From Aureobasidium sp. EXF-3400 (taxonomy: Eukaryota > Ascomycota > Dothideomycetes > Dothideales > Saccotheciaceae), in assembly GCA_024195585.1 (NCBI GenBank), contig SWBL01000296.1, positions 1 to 64,000 of the forward strand: a stretch of 64,000 nucleotides of DNA, read 5' to 3'. The stretch's first letter is position 1. Every line of letters begins with the position of its first letter. A model generated the notes under the pieces. It ran no database searches and was not told where the DNA came from. It saw only the letters and a list, made by a program, of their open reading frames with translations. Shown here one piece after another: positions 11,316 to 21,903 of the stretch. The translations under genes and the position numbers were made by a program.

Positions 11316-13009
11316 TCAACCAAGTCGATGGTGTTCCTGATCCTCACTGCCCACATCACTACCAACATCAGTCCAACTACCAGGCGTCAAGACACCATCA
11401 TCCTCACTCTCATCACCACTATCCACACTTTCCACCTCTCCAAAGTCAATCAAACTCATTTCACTGGCTGCCACGCTGGCAGGAGCAGAAGCAAAGTCAT
11501 CAGTGGTGGACGAAGCAGAGGAGAGCGAAATGGCATCGCGTTCATATTCGGGAGATGAGAATGTGGCGGTGGTGGGGGTGTGTGCGGGAAGTGGTGTTTG
11601 TGGTTGAGAGGGGGCAGCAGCGGCGGCTTCGTGGACAGGGTCATACTGTGGCATGGCCATTGATTCGAAAAGGGAGGTGGGAACGACACGACGGGATTGC
11701 ATCCTAGGTGATACGGTGTACAACTCATCATCGGTGAGTTCAGAGGTGGTGGGTACAGAGACGGGAGGATCGGGTGTCAAGTTGATGAGCTCGTTGGTGT
11801 TGTTCTGCTCCTTCTGTCTCATGACTTCGACATCGGCTAGACTAGCGGCGACGGCGGCGGCAAAGTCCTTGTCGCGTTGTTCTTGCTCCATGATGCGGGC
11901 TTGACGGGCGGCTTCCTCGCTTTCAGCGAGGCTAATGGACATGGCACGAACGAGCTGTTCCTCATAGCTGAGATTGGCAGGGATGGCTTCATCATTGTCC
12001 AAGATAGGGATTTGTCTGATTGAGGGCTCCCTCTGGGTGACGGACAGTCTGCGAGGCTCGGTGGTGTCGTCGATGGCAATCTTGGGTGGCACTGGGGGCT
12101 TCGGTGTTGGCGAGCGTGAGTCAAGTGTACCCGACAGTTCGAACTCATCGCCGAAGGGATTTGCGTAGCGAGAACCGTTGTTGAAGGCAGTCACCAAGAG
12201 AGGAGCTTCTTGGACGCGTGTGCTTCCAAGGGACTTGGGCTCATCCGTAGGTACTGAAGGAAGATCAAGCGTCTTCTCGTTGAAGTATCCGCTTTCCTCT
12301 AGTATGTCCTTCTTGTCTGGCTTCAAGGAGCCGTCGACATCTACCATCTGGTCGAAAGTCGGTGAAGGTGGTGTCTTCTCTGACAGCTCCGAAGTGCTCC
12401 TCCTGATCTTCTGCTTCTCCTTCAGGTCCAGCATCTCTTGATTCCTCTTGGCCAGATACTCTCTACCCAGCCGCCTTCTCTCCTCGGCCTCATCCGGACT
12501 TTGAGGTATGTGGCTTATCGTGTTGCGTCTGGTGACCGAATCGTCTGTCGTCTCTCTTCCGGTAGCTCTAGCAACAGCATTTGCCATTCCCGCAGCCTCT
12601 TCACGGCTCGGAGTAGGTAGACGTCCCTCATATGCAAATGCTTCTGCCTCTCGTCGTGACTGCGGGTCGAGTTGATCTCCAAAGGTGCTGAGGAACTCGG
12701 TGATCTTGCGTCGTTGATCTTCTACCCATTCCTTGACTTGAGGGTTCTCGTACACTGCTATCCCGACTGCAGCGAGTATGGAGAGGGAAATTAATATTCC
12801 TGTGGTTCATGTCAGCCAAAGTCGCATAACTGTGAGCTGACGGAAGCATAAATGTCGTTGTGAAACTGCTTTGTCGAGCAGTCTCGATGCACAAAAGAAA
12901 GGAAAGGAGGTCGGGCATGATATGTTTGGAGTAGAAGAAAGCACACAGATCAAGAGTCTGATAGAAAAGATAATAGAGAAGACATACCCTTGGCTAGCGG
13001 TGCGGGCAT
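11316..13009 (-). CDS. Membrane-anchored protein with two ubiquitin-interacting motifs, unknown
   Basis: Exon 1 is 13009-12988 (MPAPLAK) and exon 2 is 12799-11316. The 188-nt intron has a GTATGT donor, a GCTGACAT branch and a CACAG acceptor. Splicing gives 501 residues and creates an N-terminal hydrophobic segment, GILISLSILAAVGIAVY, directly after the start, which looks like a signal anchor. After it come a charged helical region (VKEWVEDQRRKITEF) and long disordered stretches. Two UIM-like helices follow: EEQLVRAMSISLAESEEA and DKDFAAAVAASLADVE, both with the diagnostic Ala...Ser pattern between acidic residues. The C-terminus is acidic. An ER or outer mitochondrial membrane protein that binds ubiquitin is a reasonable inference. 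I do not recognise a named family. The intron is longer than its neighbours, so a further small exon is possible. Confidence 0.75.
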
Positions 13010-13410
13010 GATGGCTGATGGTTGGTCGAAGTGGCGAGTTGCGACCGACTTGAGTCGTGCCTAAGAAAATGCAGAATTCACGATACCAAGCGCCTGGGAC
13101 GAAAAAGGGTACAAATCACAGGTCAAATATCAGAAGGTCAAGGAGAATAGAATGAGAGGAAGAAGTCTATGGCAAATAGGCAGCTACATAGAGGGTCAAG
13201 CTACTCATACGCGCGCCACACTTTTGCTCGGATGCGGGGAGGCAAACTCAAAACACTCGATGCATGTGATTCAAATGTGGCTGTGCAATCGTCCTTTCGA
13301 GTCCATTCGAGTCAAAAGAAATCTATTGTAAACTGCAGTCCATATCTGAAGATGGTAGAAAAAACGCTATGAAATAATCCAAGGCTGGAGGAGGCTGGTA
13401 TACAGCTTGA
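13010..13410. promoter_or_regulatory. Upstream region of UIM gene, tail of MFS gene
   Basis: 400 bp between the start of the UIM protein gene and the stop codon of the next minus-strand gene. No motif or gene was recognised. Confidence 0.35.
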
Positions 13411-15324
13411 CTAAGGCGAGTGATCCTCATACAGCTTTCTCAATGCCTTCTTCTCCTGTGTATCATGGCGTACACAATAAAGACTCCAAGCGATGCCCAT
13501 GAAACTGGCAACAAGAGTGATGACATAAGCCTGAAAATAGCAAGACTTGCCATCGCTACAGATCCGATGGTGACCATCTGCCGAGCCCGAGTGGCTGTCC
13601 AGGATGGCGCCATATGCCGTGTTGAAGATATTGCCTGAGATGACTGGCGACATTGTCATTGCTCCCCAGTTGATACCGAGTCCCGCGGCGCCAAAGGCGT
13701 CTGCCACAAGAGCTGGATACACTCCAAACAGCGCACCGTATCCAAGTCCGGTGACGCTTGACAGTAGGTAGAGGTGAGTGGGGTTCTCGATTGTAAGTCC
13801 AAAGACTTGAGCGATGGTGAAGATCAGTGATGAGGCCACAAGTGACCAGTAACGAGATGAATGCAGACGTTTGACCACGAAATCTGAGCCAATACCAGAA
13901 GACAGTCTGCCAACGAAGGAACCAACCGAAAGGATACCAACATGCATCAACTGACGAGATTGAATGAAGTCGTGACTTGCGTTCTTGTCGTAGTGATGCC
14001 AGAGTGTTTTAGCCTAGATTTCAAATCAGTTTTTGCTCCAAGCAGACCAGTCAAGGGCAATCTCACGTTGTTTCCAATGTTACTTCAAAAAGGTCAGTTA
14101 CGGTCTACAGTGTCAAGGTGGCAGGATACATACTTGATGGTCATCAGGCCGACTCCGCATAACAAGCCAAGCAGAATGAACAGATTCCAAAACGAGGGAC
14201 TCTTCGCGAGCGCCCACCCTGTAATATCTTTCTTGTGTGAGCCTTGGGTTTGGGATATCTGGGACTCATCCGCAGGAAGTTCCCCATCGCGGGAGACAAG
14301 AGGTGAATTCTCATCTGTTAGGGCATCTTGAGTGCCTAAAGAGATGAGCTGGGTGCTATCTCACGATTGTTACGCAAGAGAGAAGCAGGGGAAAGGGAGG
14401 GCTTGGAGTATAAGAGATTGAGGACTCACTGGATTCACCTGGGAGACTCGATCTGCTTCCATCTCTGCTGTGACGTGCTGACTGAAGGTCGTGCGAGTTC
14501 TTTCTGATCCGCTGAGGTCGAGTCTCATCTTCAGTTGGGACAGCTTGGTATGGAGTAGATGGAGGCATCAATCTCATAAAGAAGCTTCCGACGAAGACCA
14601 TGACAAAAGTACCGATGGCCAGCATCAGTAGGTAATCTCCAGTGTCATTAGGAAAAGCAAAAGAGCCGATAAGCGTGAAGACAAATGCGCTGAGACCGAA
14701 GCCACTCAATGGGAATGCGGTGGCAGTTCCCCTGTGATGGGGCCAGTTTGTTGCGGACACCTTGATGGAGCCAGCAAAAGCACAACAACTTCCCATACCA
14801 GTCAGGAAGCCGAAGAAACAAAGAGCAGGGAAGCTCATAGATCCAGGACCTTTCTGGTAGGCCGAGTATAAGGGGAAGTAGCCGCACGCCAGCGAGAAGG
14901 CACCGATGAGGATGGCCCATCTAGGGCCTTTCGTGTCGATCAAGATACCAAAAGGGATACCCGAGGCGTACATGCCAATGTTTCCAGCACTACCCTGTTA
15001 TTGCTCAGTCGCGGCTCTTGCTATGTTTCCAGGTCGGTTGCTCACGATAATGTTACTTTGGGTAGCGGACAGTTTCATGCGCTCGGCATATTGAGGAGCC
15101 CATGCTGAGTATGCGTACTGATCGATAAGTCAGGGTAAGAAGGAGGGCTTCGAGGCGGTGTACTAACATTTGTTCCACTGTCGAAAGTCAGATAAGATTA
15201 CTCGTGGAGATGATATTTCAAGGAGATGATTGCAGCAAACATACCAAGCGAGGGCTATACCAGTGGCAGCAACGACAGAGATGGTTCGCGACTTGTAGTG
15301 CGCGTTCTCGTCGCGGTCTTGCAT
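13411..15324 (-). CDS. MFS transporter, Nodulin-like/MCH1-type
   Basis: Seven exons give a continuous 515-residue membrane protein: 15324-15245, 15177-15168 (10 nt), 15117-15046, 14994-14430, 14335-14134, 14082-14067 (16 nt) and 14013-13411. Every junction keeps frame. The assembled N-terminus reads IALACGTNYAYSAWAPQY followed by SAGNIGMYASGIPFGIL, a pattern typical of fungal Nodulin-like/Mch1 transporters. About twelve hydrophobic segments are present, with a Ser/Arg-rich cytoplasmic loop in the middle (residues ~215-300). The C-terminal half includes GYGALFGVYPALVADAFG. The substrate is unknown; MCH proteins resemble monocarboxylate carriers, but yeast Mch1 has no proven substrate. The two microexons are needed to restore GTN in the first membrane segment and the loop NNIGNN. 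Small exons make the model less certain than the family. Confidence 0.88.
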
Positions 15325-15790
15325 AGCGTAGGATGACGAGAGCAACAACAAATGGCCAATTGGGTACTCGTACTATCGAACCATATACCGAGGGCTGAGG
15401 GGCAGATAAGAGCGAGATTCGGTACGGGGTCGAGATATGACGGGATGAATGAATTGACGAGCGGAGAAATGACGGTCGGAACAGAAGAGACAGAGATAGA
15501 GGAAAGACGACAGAGGTGAGGTCGAGCACGTCTACAGCAGGACCAGGGATTGAGACGAGGCAGTGGCCTATCGCGGACACCCAAAGAGGAAAGAGCGATC
15601 GCCGCGTCATTCGTTGTCGGCCAAAGTGCAAGCCGGAGTGCCATGGCCGGCCGTTGCACACTCTCCCCGTACGCCCACCGTGGATGCGACCTAGGACCCA
15701 CTTTCCGACAAACCACACCCCGGCCCATCTATCCATACGAGGCTACCACTGGTCCTCGAACTCATCTCCAACACTGCAAGAGTCGCCATC
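15325..15790. promoter_or_regulatory. Shared divergent promoter, MFS transporter / Serinc
   Basis: 466 bp between two outward-facing start codons. Antisense open frames through here have no family features. No specific regulator site was recognised. Confidence 0.45.
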
Positions 15791-17308
15791 ATGGGAGCCC
15801 TCTTGTCGCTGCCACTCCTGGCCATCCCCTCGGTGGGTTCGGTAAGGCTGCACTTCAATCGCCCACAGTCGCGCCACTTCCTTAGCTAACATGGTATACA
15901 GCTCATGACCTTCGCCGCCAGCTGCTGTGGAGCAGCCACCTGCTCTGCCGTCTGCAGTGCTGCCGGAAAGTGCAACAACAGCATGGCCACCCGTATCGCC
16001 TACGCCGTCATCCTGCTCCTCAACTCTCTCCTGTCCTGGATCATGCTCACCGACTGGGCCGTGAAGAAACTCCAAAATGTCCTCCTCGACTTCGCCACCA
16101 TTTCCTGCAACGGCAAGGCCTGCTATGGCTTCACTGCTGTCCACCGTATCAACTTTGCTCTCGGATTTTTCCACGCCCTTATGGCTCTGTTGCTCATTGG
16201 CGTCAAGAACACACGCGACAAGAGATCCGCTGTCCAGAACGGCTTCTGGGGCCCCAAGATCATTGCCTGGATTGCTCTTATTATCATCTCCTTCTTGATT
16301 CCCGATGGCTTCTTCATCGTCTGGGGCAACTACGTCGCTCTGGTCGGTGCCGTGCTGTTCTTGCTCCTTGGACTTGTACTCCTAGTCGACCTGGCTCATA
16401 GTTGGGCCGAGTACTGTCTCGAGAAGGTCGAGAGCACAGATTCTCAGTTCTGGAAGTCGCTCTTGATCGGCTCTACCCTGACCATGTACCTTGGATCCAT
16501 CGTCATGACAATCCTCATGTACATCTTCTTCGCCGGCTCCGGATGCTCCATGAACCAGGCTGCCATCACTGTCAACCTGATCTTGCTGTTGATCATCTCG
16601 GTCATCAGCGTTCACCCCATGATCCAGGACTCGAACCCTCGCGCTGGTCTGGCCCAGGCTGCCCTTGTCTGTGTCTACTGCACGTATTTGACTCTGTCTG
16701 CTGTTGCTATGGAACCTGATGACCATCAATGCAACCCTCTGGTCCGCGCTCGTGGCGCTCGCAGAACCACCGTCATCATGGGCGCTATCCTCACCTTCCT
16801 GACAGTAGCCTACACCACTACCCGCGCCGCAACATACGGCCTGGCCATGGGCACTGGCAAGCCTAGCGGCTACCACCAAGTCGGCGAGGGCGACCACGAA
16901 CACGGCCTAGTCGCCACACAGCCCTCCTCTCGCCGCGAATTGCGCGCCGAAGCCCTCCGCGCAGCCGTAGAATCCGGCTCTCTGCCCGCCTCAGCCCTCG
17001 ACGACTCCGACTCCGACAGCGATGACGACGAGTACCCCGGCGCCCACCCCCGCGACGACGAAAAGAACGCCACCCAGTACAACTACACCCTGTTCCACAT
17101 TATCTTTTTGCTTTCCACGGCATGGGTTGCAACACTGCTGACCCAAAACGTCGGTGGCGATTCATTGATTGAAAAGGGTGACTTTGTGCCTGTGGGTCGT
17201 ACTTATTGGGCTTCGTGGGTCAAGATTGTGAGCTCGTGGGTGTGCTACGGCATGTTTGGTTGGACACTGGTGGCGCCTGTTGTGCTTCCCGAACGCTTCG
17301 ATTATTAA
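15791..17308 (+). CDS. TMS1: Serinc-family membrane protein (TMS1)
   Basis: Two exons, 15791-15841 and 15902-17308, give 485 residues. The 60-nt intron has a GTAAGG donor, a GCTAAC branch and an ACAG acceptor. The spliced N-terminus MGALLSLPLLAIPSVGS leads into SCCGAATCSAVCS, the conserved Cys-rich signature of Serinc proteins. About ten transmembrane helices follow, along with the family stretch NGFWGPKIIAWIALIII. A Ser/Asp/Glu-rich loop (DDSDSDSDDDEYPG) precedes the last two helices, and the protein ends near VLPERFDY. Serinc proteins were proposed to help incorporate serine into phospholipids; in yeast the role of Tms1 is unclear and it lies in endomembranes. The family call is firm, the biochemistry is not. 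Confidence 0.95.
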
Positions 17309-17833
17309 AAGATTGGAAGAGTGTGTGTGAATGAGATTTCGAAGATACCCCCAACCTCTCTTTTACCTATTTTTATCTCGAAGTCTTGATGGTGTGTACG
17401 AGTACTTTTCTTATTATGTCTTTTTGTAATATTTCATCTTCTTCTGCTACATATACGGTATCCATTGTTTGTGATTTCGTAGTGAAAATGGTTCAGTCCG
17501 CAGAAGAGGATATTTTCGATGCTCGAAATATTCGAATTCTCTTTGATGTCATGACGCTGTCTTCTCTCACGAACAAAGTGCCTTTCGTGATGGTCTCTTG
17601 CTGTGGAGTTCGTCAAGCACTTATAATGCATCCCTGTCGAACGTATCCGACAGTATGTGGCTGAGTAGCTATGAAAAATATATCGGTCACGAGCCAGGGT
17701 CGCCATCTCAGTCAAAGTAGATAGACATCAAAAACGGATTTTAATTTATGCCAGTAGACTCGAATACATACTACGGTTCATGAAGGCTTGAGAATGACTA
17801 ACGCATCTTGCACAATCAAACATGAACGTGGAT
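17309..17833. other. Convergent 3' region, no gene seen
   Basis: 525 bp between the convergent Serinc and SEC62 genes. It is T-rich just after the Serinc stop and probably holds both 3' ends. No gene was recognised. Confidence 0.4.
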
Positions 17834-19162
17834 CTACTCGTCGTCGGCCTCCTCAACACTAGCAGCCATGATACGCTGCTTGGCCTGACCATCAGCGACC
17901 TGTGCTCCCGTCGTACCCTCAGCAGTCTGCATGATAGGAGCCGAGATGTCTTCCTTGTGCACATGACCATCATGACTGTGACCATGACCATGACCATCAT
18001 CCAAGATCTCCTGCACTCTGTTGCCCATATCTGCAAGTTTCTCACCACCAGCCTTTGCCAAACGCTTAGACTCCCTCTTTGCCTTTTTCTGCTCCTTCTT
18101 TGCCTTTTTGTCGTCTGCGGTTTCCTGCCAGCCCCACACTGGACGGAACGAGTCGAAGAAACCGACGTCTTCGAAGAGGTTGGGGTACAGCCAGAGACCG
18201 GGGGGTACGGTGAACATTGTGACGAGGAAGAGGATCAGTCTGAAAATTGCCATTGCGAAGAAGAGACCCAGGAGACCCAGACATGCCATGGAGAGATACC
18301 ACACGCCGATGCGCAGCTTGTAGGGCCAGACGGGGAAGAAGACGATGGCGAGAATCAAGGCGAGGGCACCGCCGGCGTAGAGCTTGGTCTTCCATTGGGG
18401 ACCCTCGTAGAGCCAGACGTAGTGGAACTCATCGCGGGCTTCTTGCTGTTGCTCGACCTTGACGTTCCAGAGACCCTTGACACGCTTCTTCTTTTGCTGC
18501 TCGGCTGTGGGTTCGATCTTGGACACGCGGAGGGCGAGGAGGGACATGGGAAGCAGTTTGAAGCAGTTCTCGGCACTGGCGCGATCGGTAACGGGAGGTA
18601 GAAGGGGGTTCTTCGCACGGGCTTTTTCGTAGGCGGGTGATTCAAGAGCACGGATTGCACGCTTGACTAGAGGTTGGTGTTAGACAGTGTGCGATTCGCG
18701 ATAAGTTGAGGTAAAGTCACCTTTGAACATGTCCTTGCGCTTCTCCTGGAAGACACAGGTGCGGATCTTAAGATCCTGGCTCTGGAGGAAGGTTGCAACA
18801 GCGATGGCCTCGGGCTTGGGGGGACCAGGAGTGATAGGTTGCTGTTGCTGCTGCTGTTGTTGCTGCATTTGCTGTTGATGTTGCATTTGTTGCTGGCGCA
18901 TCTGCTGCTGCTGCATGTGTTGGCGCATGGCCTGGGCCTTGAGTTGCTCGACGTATTGTGGGACGGTCATGCCATTCTTTTGCGCCTCGATGGCCAGTTG
19001 ACGCTGCATGGCTTGGATCTGCTCGGGAGTGGGTTGCTGGCCGGGTTGGAGTCCTGCGGGCATCAGGTTGATCTGTGGTTGGCCCTGCTGAGGTTGGCCT
19101 TCTTGCGGTGGCATTTGCTGCTGCTGCTGCTGTTGCGGTGGTGACTGAGGTGGTGCTGACAT
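17834..19162 (-). CDS. SEC62: ER protein translocation subunit Sec62
   Basis: Sec62 works with Sec63 and the Sec61 channel in post-translational import of proteins into the ER. Exon 1 is 19162-18721 and exon 2 is 18666-17834 (424 residues). The 54-nt intron has a CTAAC branch and a CTCTAG acceptor. The start was placed at MSAPPQ rather than an upstream non-ATG extension. Residues 1-110 are Gln-rich, with runs of up to nine Gln. The conserved cytosolic domain begins near IAVATFLQSQDLKIR, and two adjacent membrane helices follow around AGGALALILAIVFF and MACLGLLGLFFAMAIF. The conserved WLYPNLFEDVGFFDSFRP segment comes after them, then a Lys-rich tail with a GHGHGHSHDGHVH His cluster. The poly-Gln head is longer than in yeast Sec62 (283 residues) but such extensions are common in filamentous fungi. 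Confidence 0.95.
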
Positions 19163-19571
19163 GTTGAAAGGTAGTGGAGAGTGTAGTGAGATTGGGGCAG
19201 TCACTTCACACTGTGCGATCGAATCGTGAAGAGTGAAGAGTAAAACGGGAGTCGCAAAGGCGGACAGTCACAGGTAGAATGGAATCGAAGTGGCCTCTAT
19301 GAAAGTCGACTCCGTGTCATCAAGCAACTGCCACCCAAACCTGAGACGCTCGACACGCCGCAAGCTCCGTCTCCCGCCGTCTGTGCGCGCGACTTCCTCT
19401 TCGGTTACAGCCGCGACTTTCTGGGCTTGGCATCGCACGCTTCGCATTTTCTTCGAAAGCTGAATCCAACCCTTCTCTTTCTTCCTTTGCGACGATTAAC
19501 AACGACGACAACATACCCTCAGGGCCCCCTTCAATTTTCCCAAAAGAGACCGACTACCTTACGTACTAGCC
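19163..19571. promoter_or_regulatory. Shared divergent promoter, SEC62 / RPL12
   Basis: 409 bp between outward-facing start codons. The last ~120 bp before RPL12 are pyrimidine-rich (CTTTCTTCC type), as often seen in ribosomal protein leaders. No named operator could be assigned. Confidence 0.45.
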
Positions 19572-20190
19572 ATGCGTAAGTATCGTCCTTTTGGAACGGC
19601 AGCCATGAGAGCGCCAGGCTGATGTAAACGAACTTGTAGCTCCCAAGATGGACCCCAACGAGATCAAGGTGATCCACCTTCGCGCCACTGGTGGTGAAGT
19701 TGGTGCCTCATCTGCTCTCGCTCCCAAGATCGGTCCCCTCGGTCTCTCGCCCAAGAAGGTCGGTGAAGATATCGCCAAGGCCACCGGCGACTGGAAGGGT
19801 CTTCGCGTCACCGTGAAGCTCACCATCCAAAACCGTCAAGCCGCCGTCTCGGTCGTCCCCTCGGCCTCTTCGCTCGTCATCAAGGCCCTCAAGGAGCCCC
19901 CACGTGACCGCAAGAAGGAGAAGAACATCAAGCACACCAAGTCTGTTCCTCTCGACGAGATCATCGCCATTGCCCGCACCATGCGCTTCAAGTCCATGGC
20001 CAAGGACCTCAAGGGTACCGTCAAGGAGATCCTTGGAACTGCCTTCTCCACCGGCTGCCAGGTCGATGGCCGCAGCCCCAAGGACGTCTCGGACGACATT
20101 GAGTCCGGCGAGATCGAGAGTGAGTTTTGGCCCTGCCATCGTTTTTCCTCTGAGCCTCTGCTAACTTGTCTTCCAGTCCCTGAGGAGTAA
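19572..20190 (+). CDS. RPL12: 60S ribosomal protein L12 (uL11)
   Basis: uL11 forms the base of the ribosomal stalk that recruits GTPase factors such as eEF2. Three exons are read: 19572-19575 (only ATGC), 19640-20119 and 20177-20190 (last 14 nt). The first junction gives MPPKMDPNE and the last gives IPEE followed by the stop. The total of 165 residues is the usual length. The conserved [21 protein letters not shown]-terminal RNA- and factor-binding segment is intact, as is the C-terminal 58-nt rRNA-binding domain with [11 protein letters not shown]. Both introns carry standard ends (GTAAGT...GTAG and GTGAGT...CCAG). The four-nucleotide first coding exon is easily missed. Confidence 0.96.
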
Positions 20191-21903
20191 ATGTCTACTA
20201 TGTAGCACTCTAACGGAACTTCTTATGCGCTCAAAAGTTTTTGCGCTTTTTCTTCAGTGATGATACCCAACGATTTTTCTACCTTTCTCACATGGTGCCT
20301 CGTGCCTCTGCATTTCCTTTCTACACTCATGCTCTCCATCTTCACTCAGTTTGCCAACACTCTGGACTCTACCCATATTTGCCGTGGTTTAGCCCTATTT
20401 TGGTGCAAACAAGATGTATCTTGTCCTACTACTCACCGGGATGCCTCCTCTTCGGAGCGTGGGCATACTGGTCCATGTTTAAGGTCAATATCTCTTCGCT
20501 TGTACAAACATCCTAGCATAGCACAATAAACGATATGCAGTCATGCTACCCTCATCACCATGCAGTGATCTGCAGTGCGCAACAAGACTGTAACCTGCGC
20601 CCTGCGCCTCATGTACTCGCCACTGCGCGGCTACATGCGAACATGCTCCTCTTGTGTCTCGATGATTTCCTTGTATCTCCTAATGGCGATATTGATGCTG
20701 ATGGAGCAGTTGTTGGGTCGCCAGTCGCTTGGATACCGAGAATCAACACGATGCACTCCAAAGGCATGCTTTCTGCTGGTATGACCCGTCTGTACGACGC
20801 GAATTTCCCAGTGCAAGGGATCATGCGTGTCGATGCAAGCCACAAAGGCTCTAGTCTCGTCTATCAACCTCAGTTTAACAAAGCAGACCACGCTACATCG
20901 GCCAATCCGATCCTTCCCCAACGCTGACAGGACGATCAAGTCTGGCTTGAAACAGACCAGCTTGCCACAGAGTGCTAAGTCGAAACACAACTCGGGCGTC
21001 AGGATGTTCGACGTGTCCAGCAGCGACGAGACTTGCGACGAGGGTCCGTGGTTTACAGTCCTCGGAGCCTTGATTGAGCGCGAGTGCCACACGCGGGCCG
21101 TTTCTGTTGGTTGGCGCATCCTACGCCGATCTCAAGCCCTGGGGCTCTTGATTCGTGTCTCTCTCCATACAAAGACTCCACTGCAGTCGTATCTAAGAAT
21201 TGCACATGCCCGCTCCCTGCCGAGCACGCCCCCCATCACGTTGCTTCCTTCATGTGTTTTAAAGATTGTTGGCCCGTTGGACAGCACCCCTTCTTGCTCC
21301 ACTCCTTTTTGGTTGCTGGTCCGGCAAGCAGGTAAGCAAGCGCCGCAGGTTATCTAACTGCATCGACAGGCGGCGGGCAGCAGTCATTCCCTGTCCTTCG
21401 CTTCCGAACCACTCCCGCTCATCTTTATCTTGCGTGACATATATGCACTATTCCCGGATCCAGTCACACGTCTCCATTACATGGTCCCCGTCGGTTGCCC
21501 GCATACATAATCTGCAGTTGTCCTCATCTGGGGATTGCTTCCCTTTTCCATCTGTCTTGGATCCTTTGAATCCGCTCTGTCAGCCCCGAGTCGCTGTCTC
21601 GACCACCAGCCGTTCAACCCTTGCATCCACAGCTTTAATCAACGCCTTCTCCCGCCCTCCAATCTCTCGGAACATTTCCCTTCTGACATCTGCATGCCGT
21701 ATGCCGCTTTGAATAATTATCACACTTGCTGCAAGAGATATTGTTGGAGAAGTTGGTCAGAAGCCTCTCTCTGCTGGTGTTACATGAATGGCAATGTCGT
21801 GCCTTAATTCGAATCCATTTCGCAAAGGCATAGGCACAGGTGCACTCCGGTGAAAGCCTCTTGAGGCACGCTGTGCTGTCAGACATAACAACCTTCTACG
21901 ATC
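20191..21903. promoter_or_regulatory. Long upstream region of the OGT-like gene
   Basis: 1.7 kb between RPL12 and the glycosyltransferase. Open frames here (up to 176 codons on plus, 162 on minus) have no recognisable motifs. The part nearest the gene probably holds a long leader; a short upstream ORF at 21784-21807 is listed separately. Confidence 0.4.
21784..21807 (+). promoter_or_regulatory. Possible upstream ORF in the OGT-like leader
   Basis: An ATG followed by six codons and TAA (MNGNVVP) ends 96 nt before the main start codon. If the transcript begins upstream, this could reduce initiation at the main ORF. The transcription start is unknown, so this is only a candidate. Confidence 0.3.

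Noticed and set aside
17822..18601. 259-codon plus-strand frame with leucine-rich and acidic stretches.
   Set aside because: Antisense to SEC62 exon 2, whose family identity is clear.
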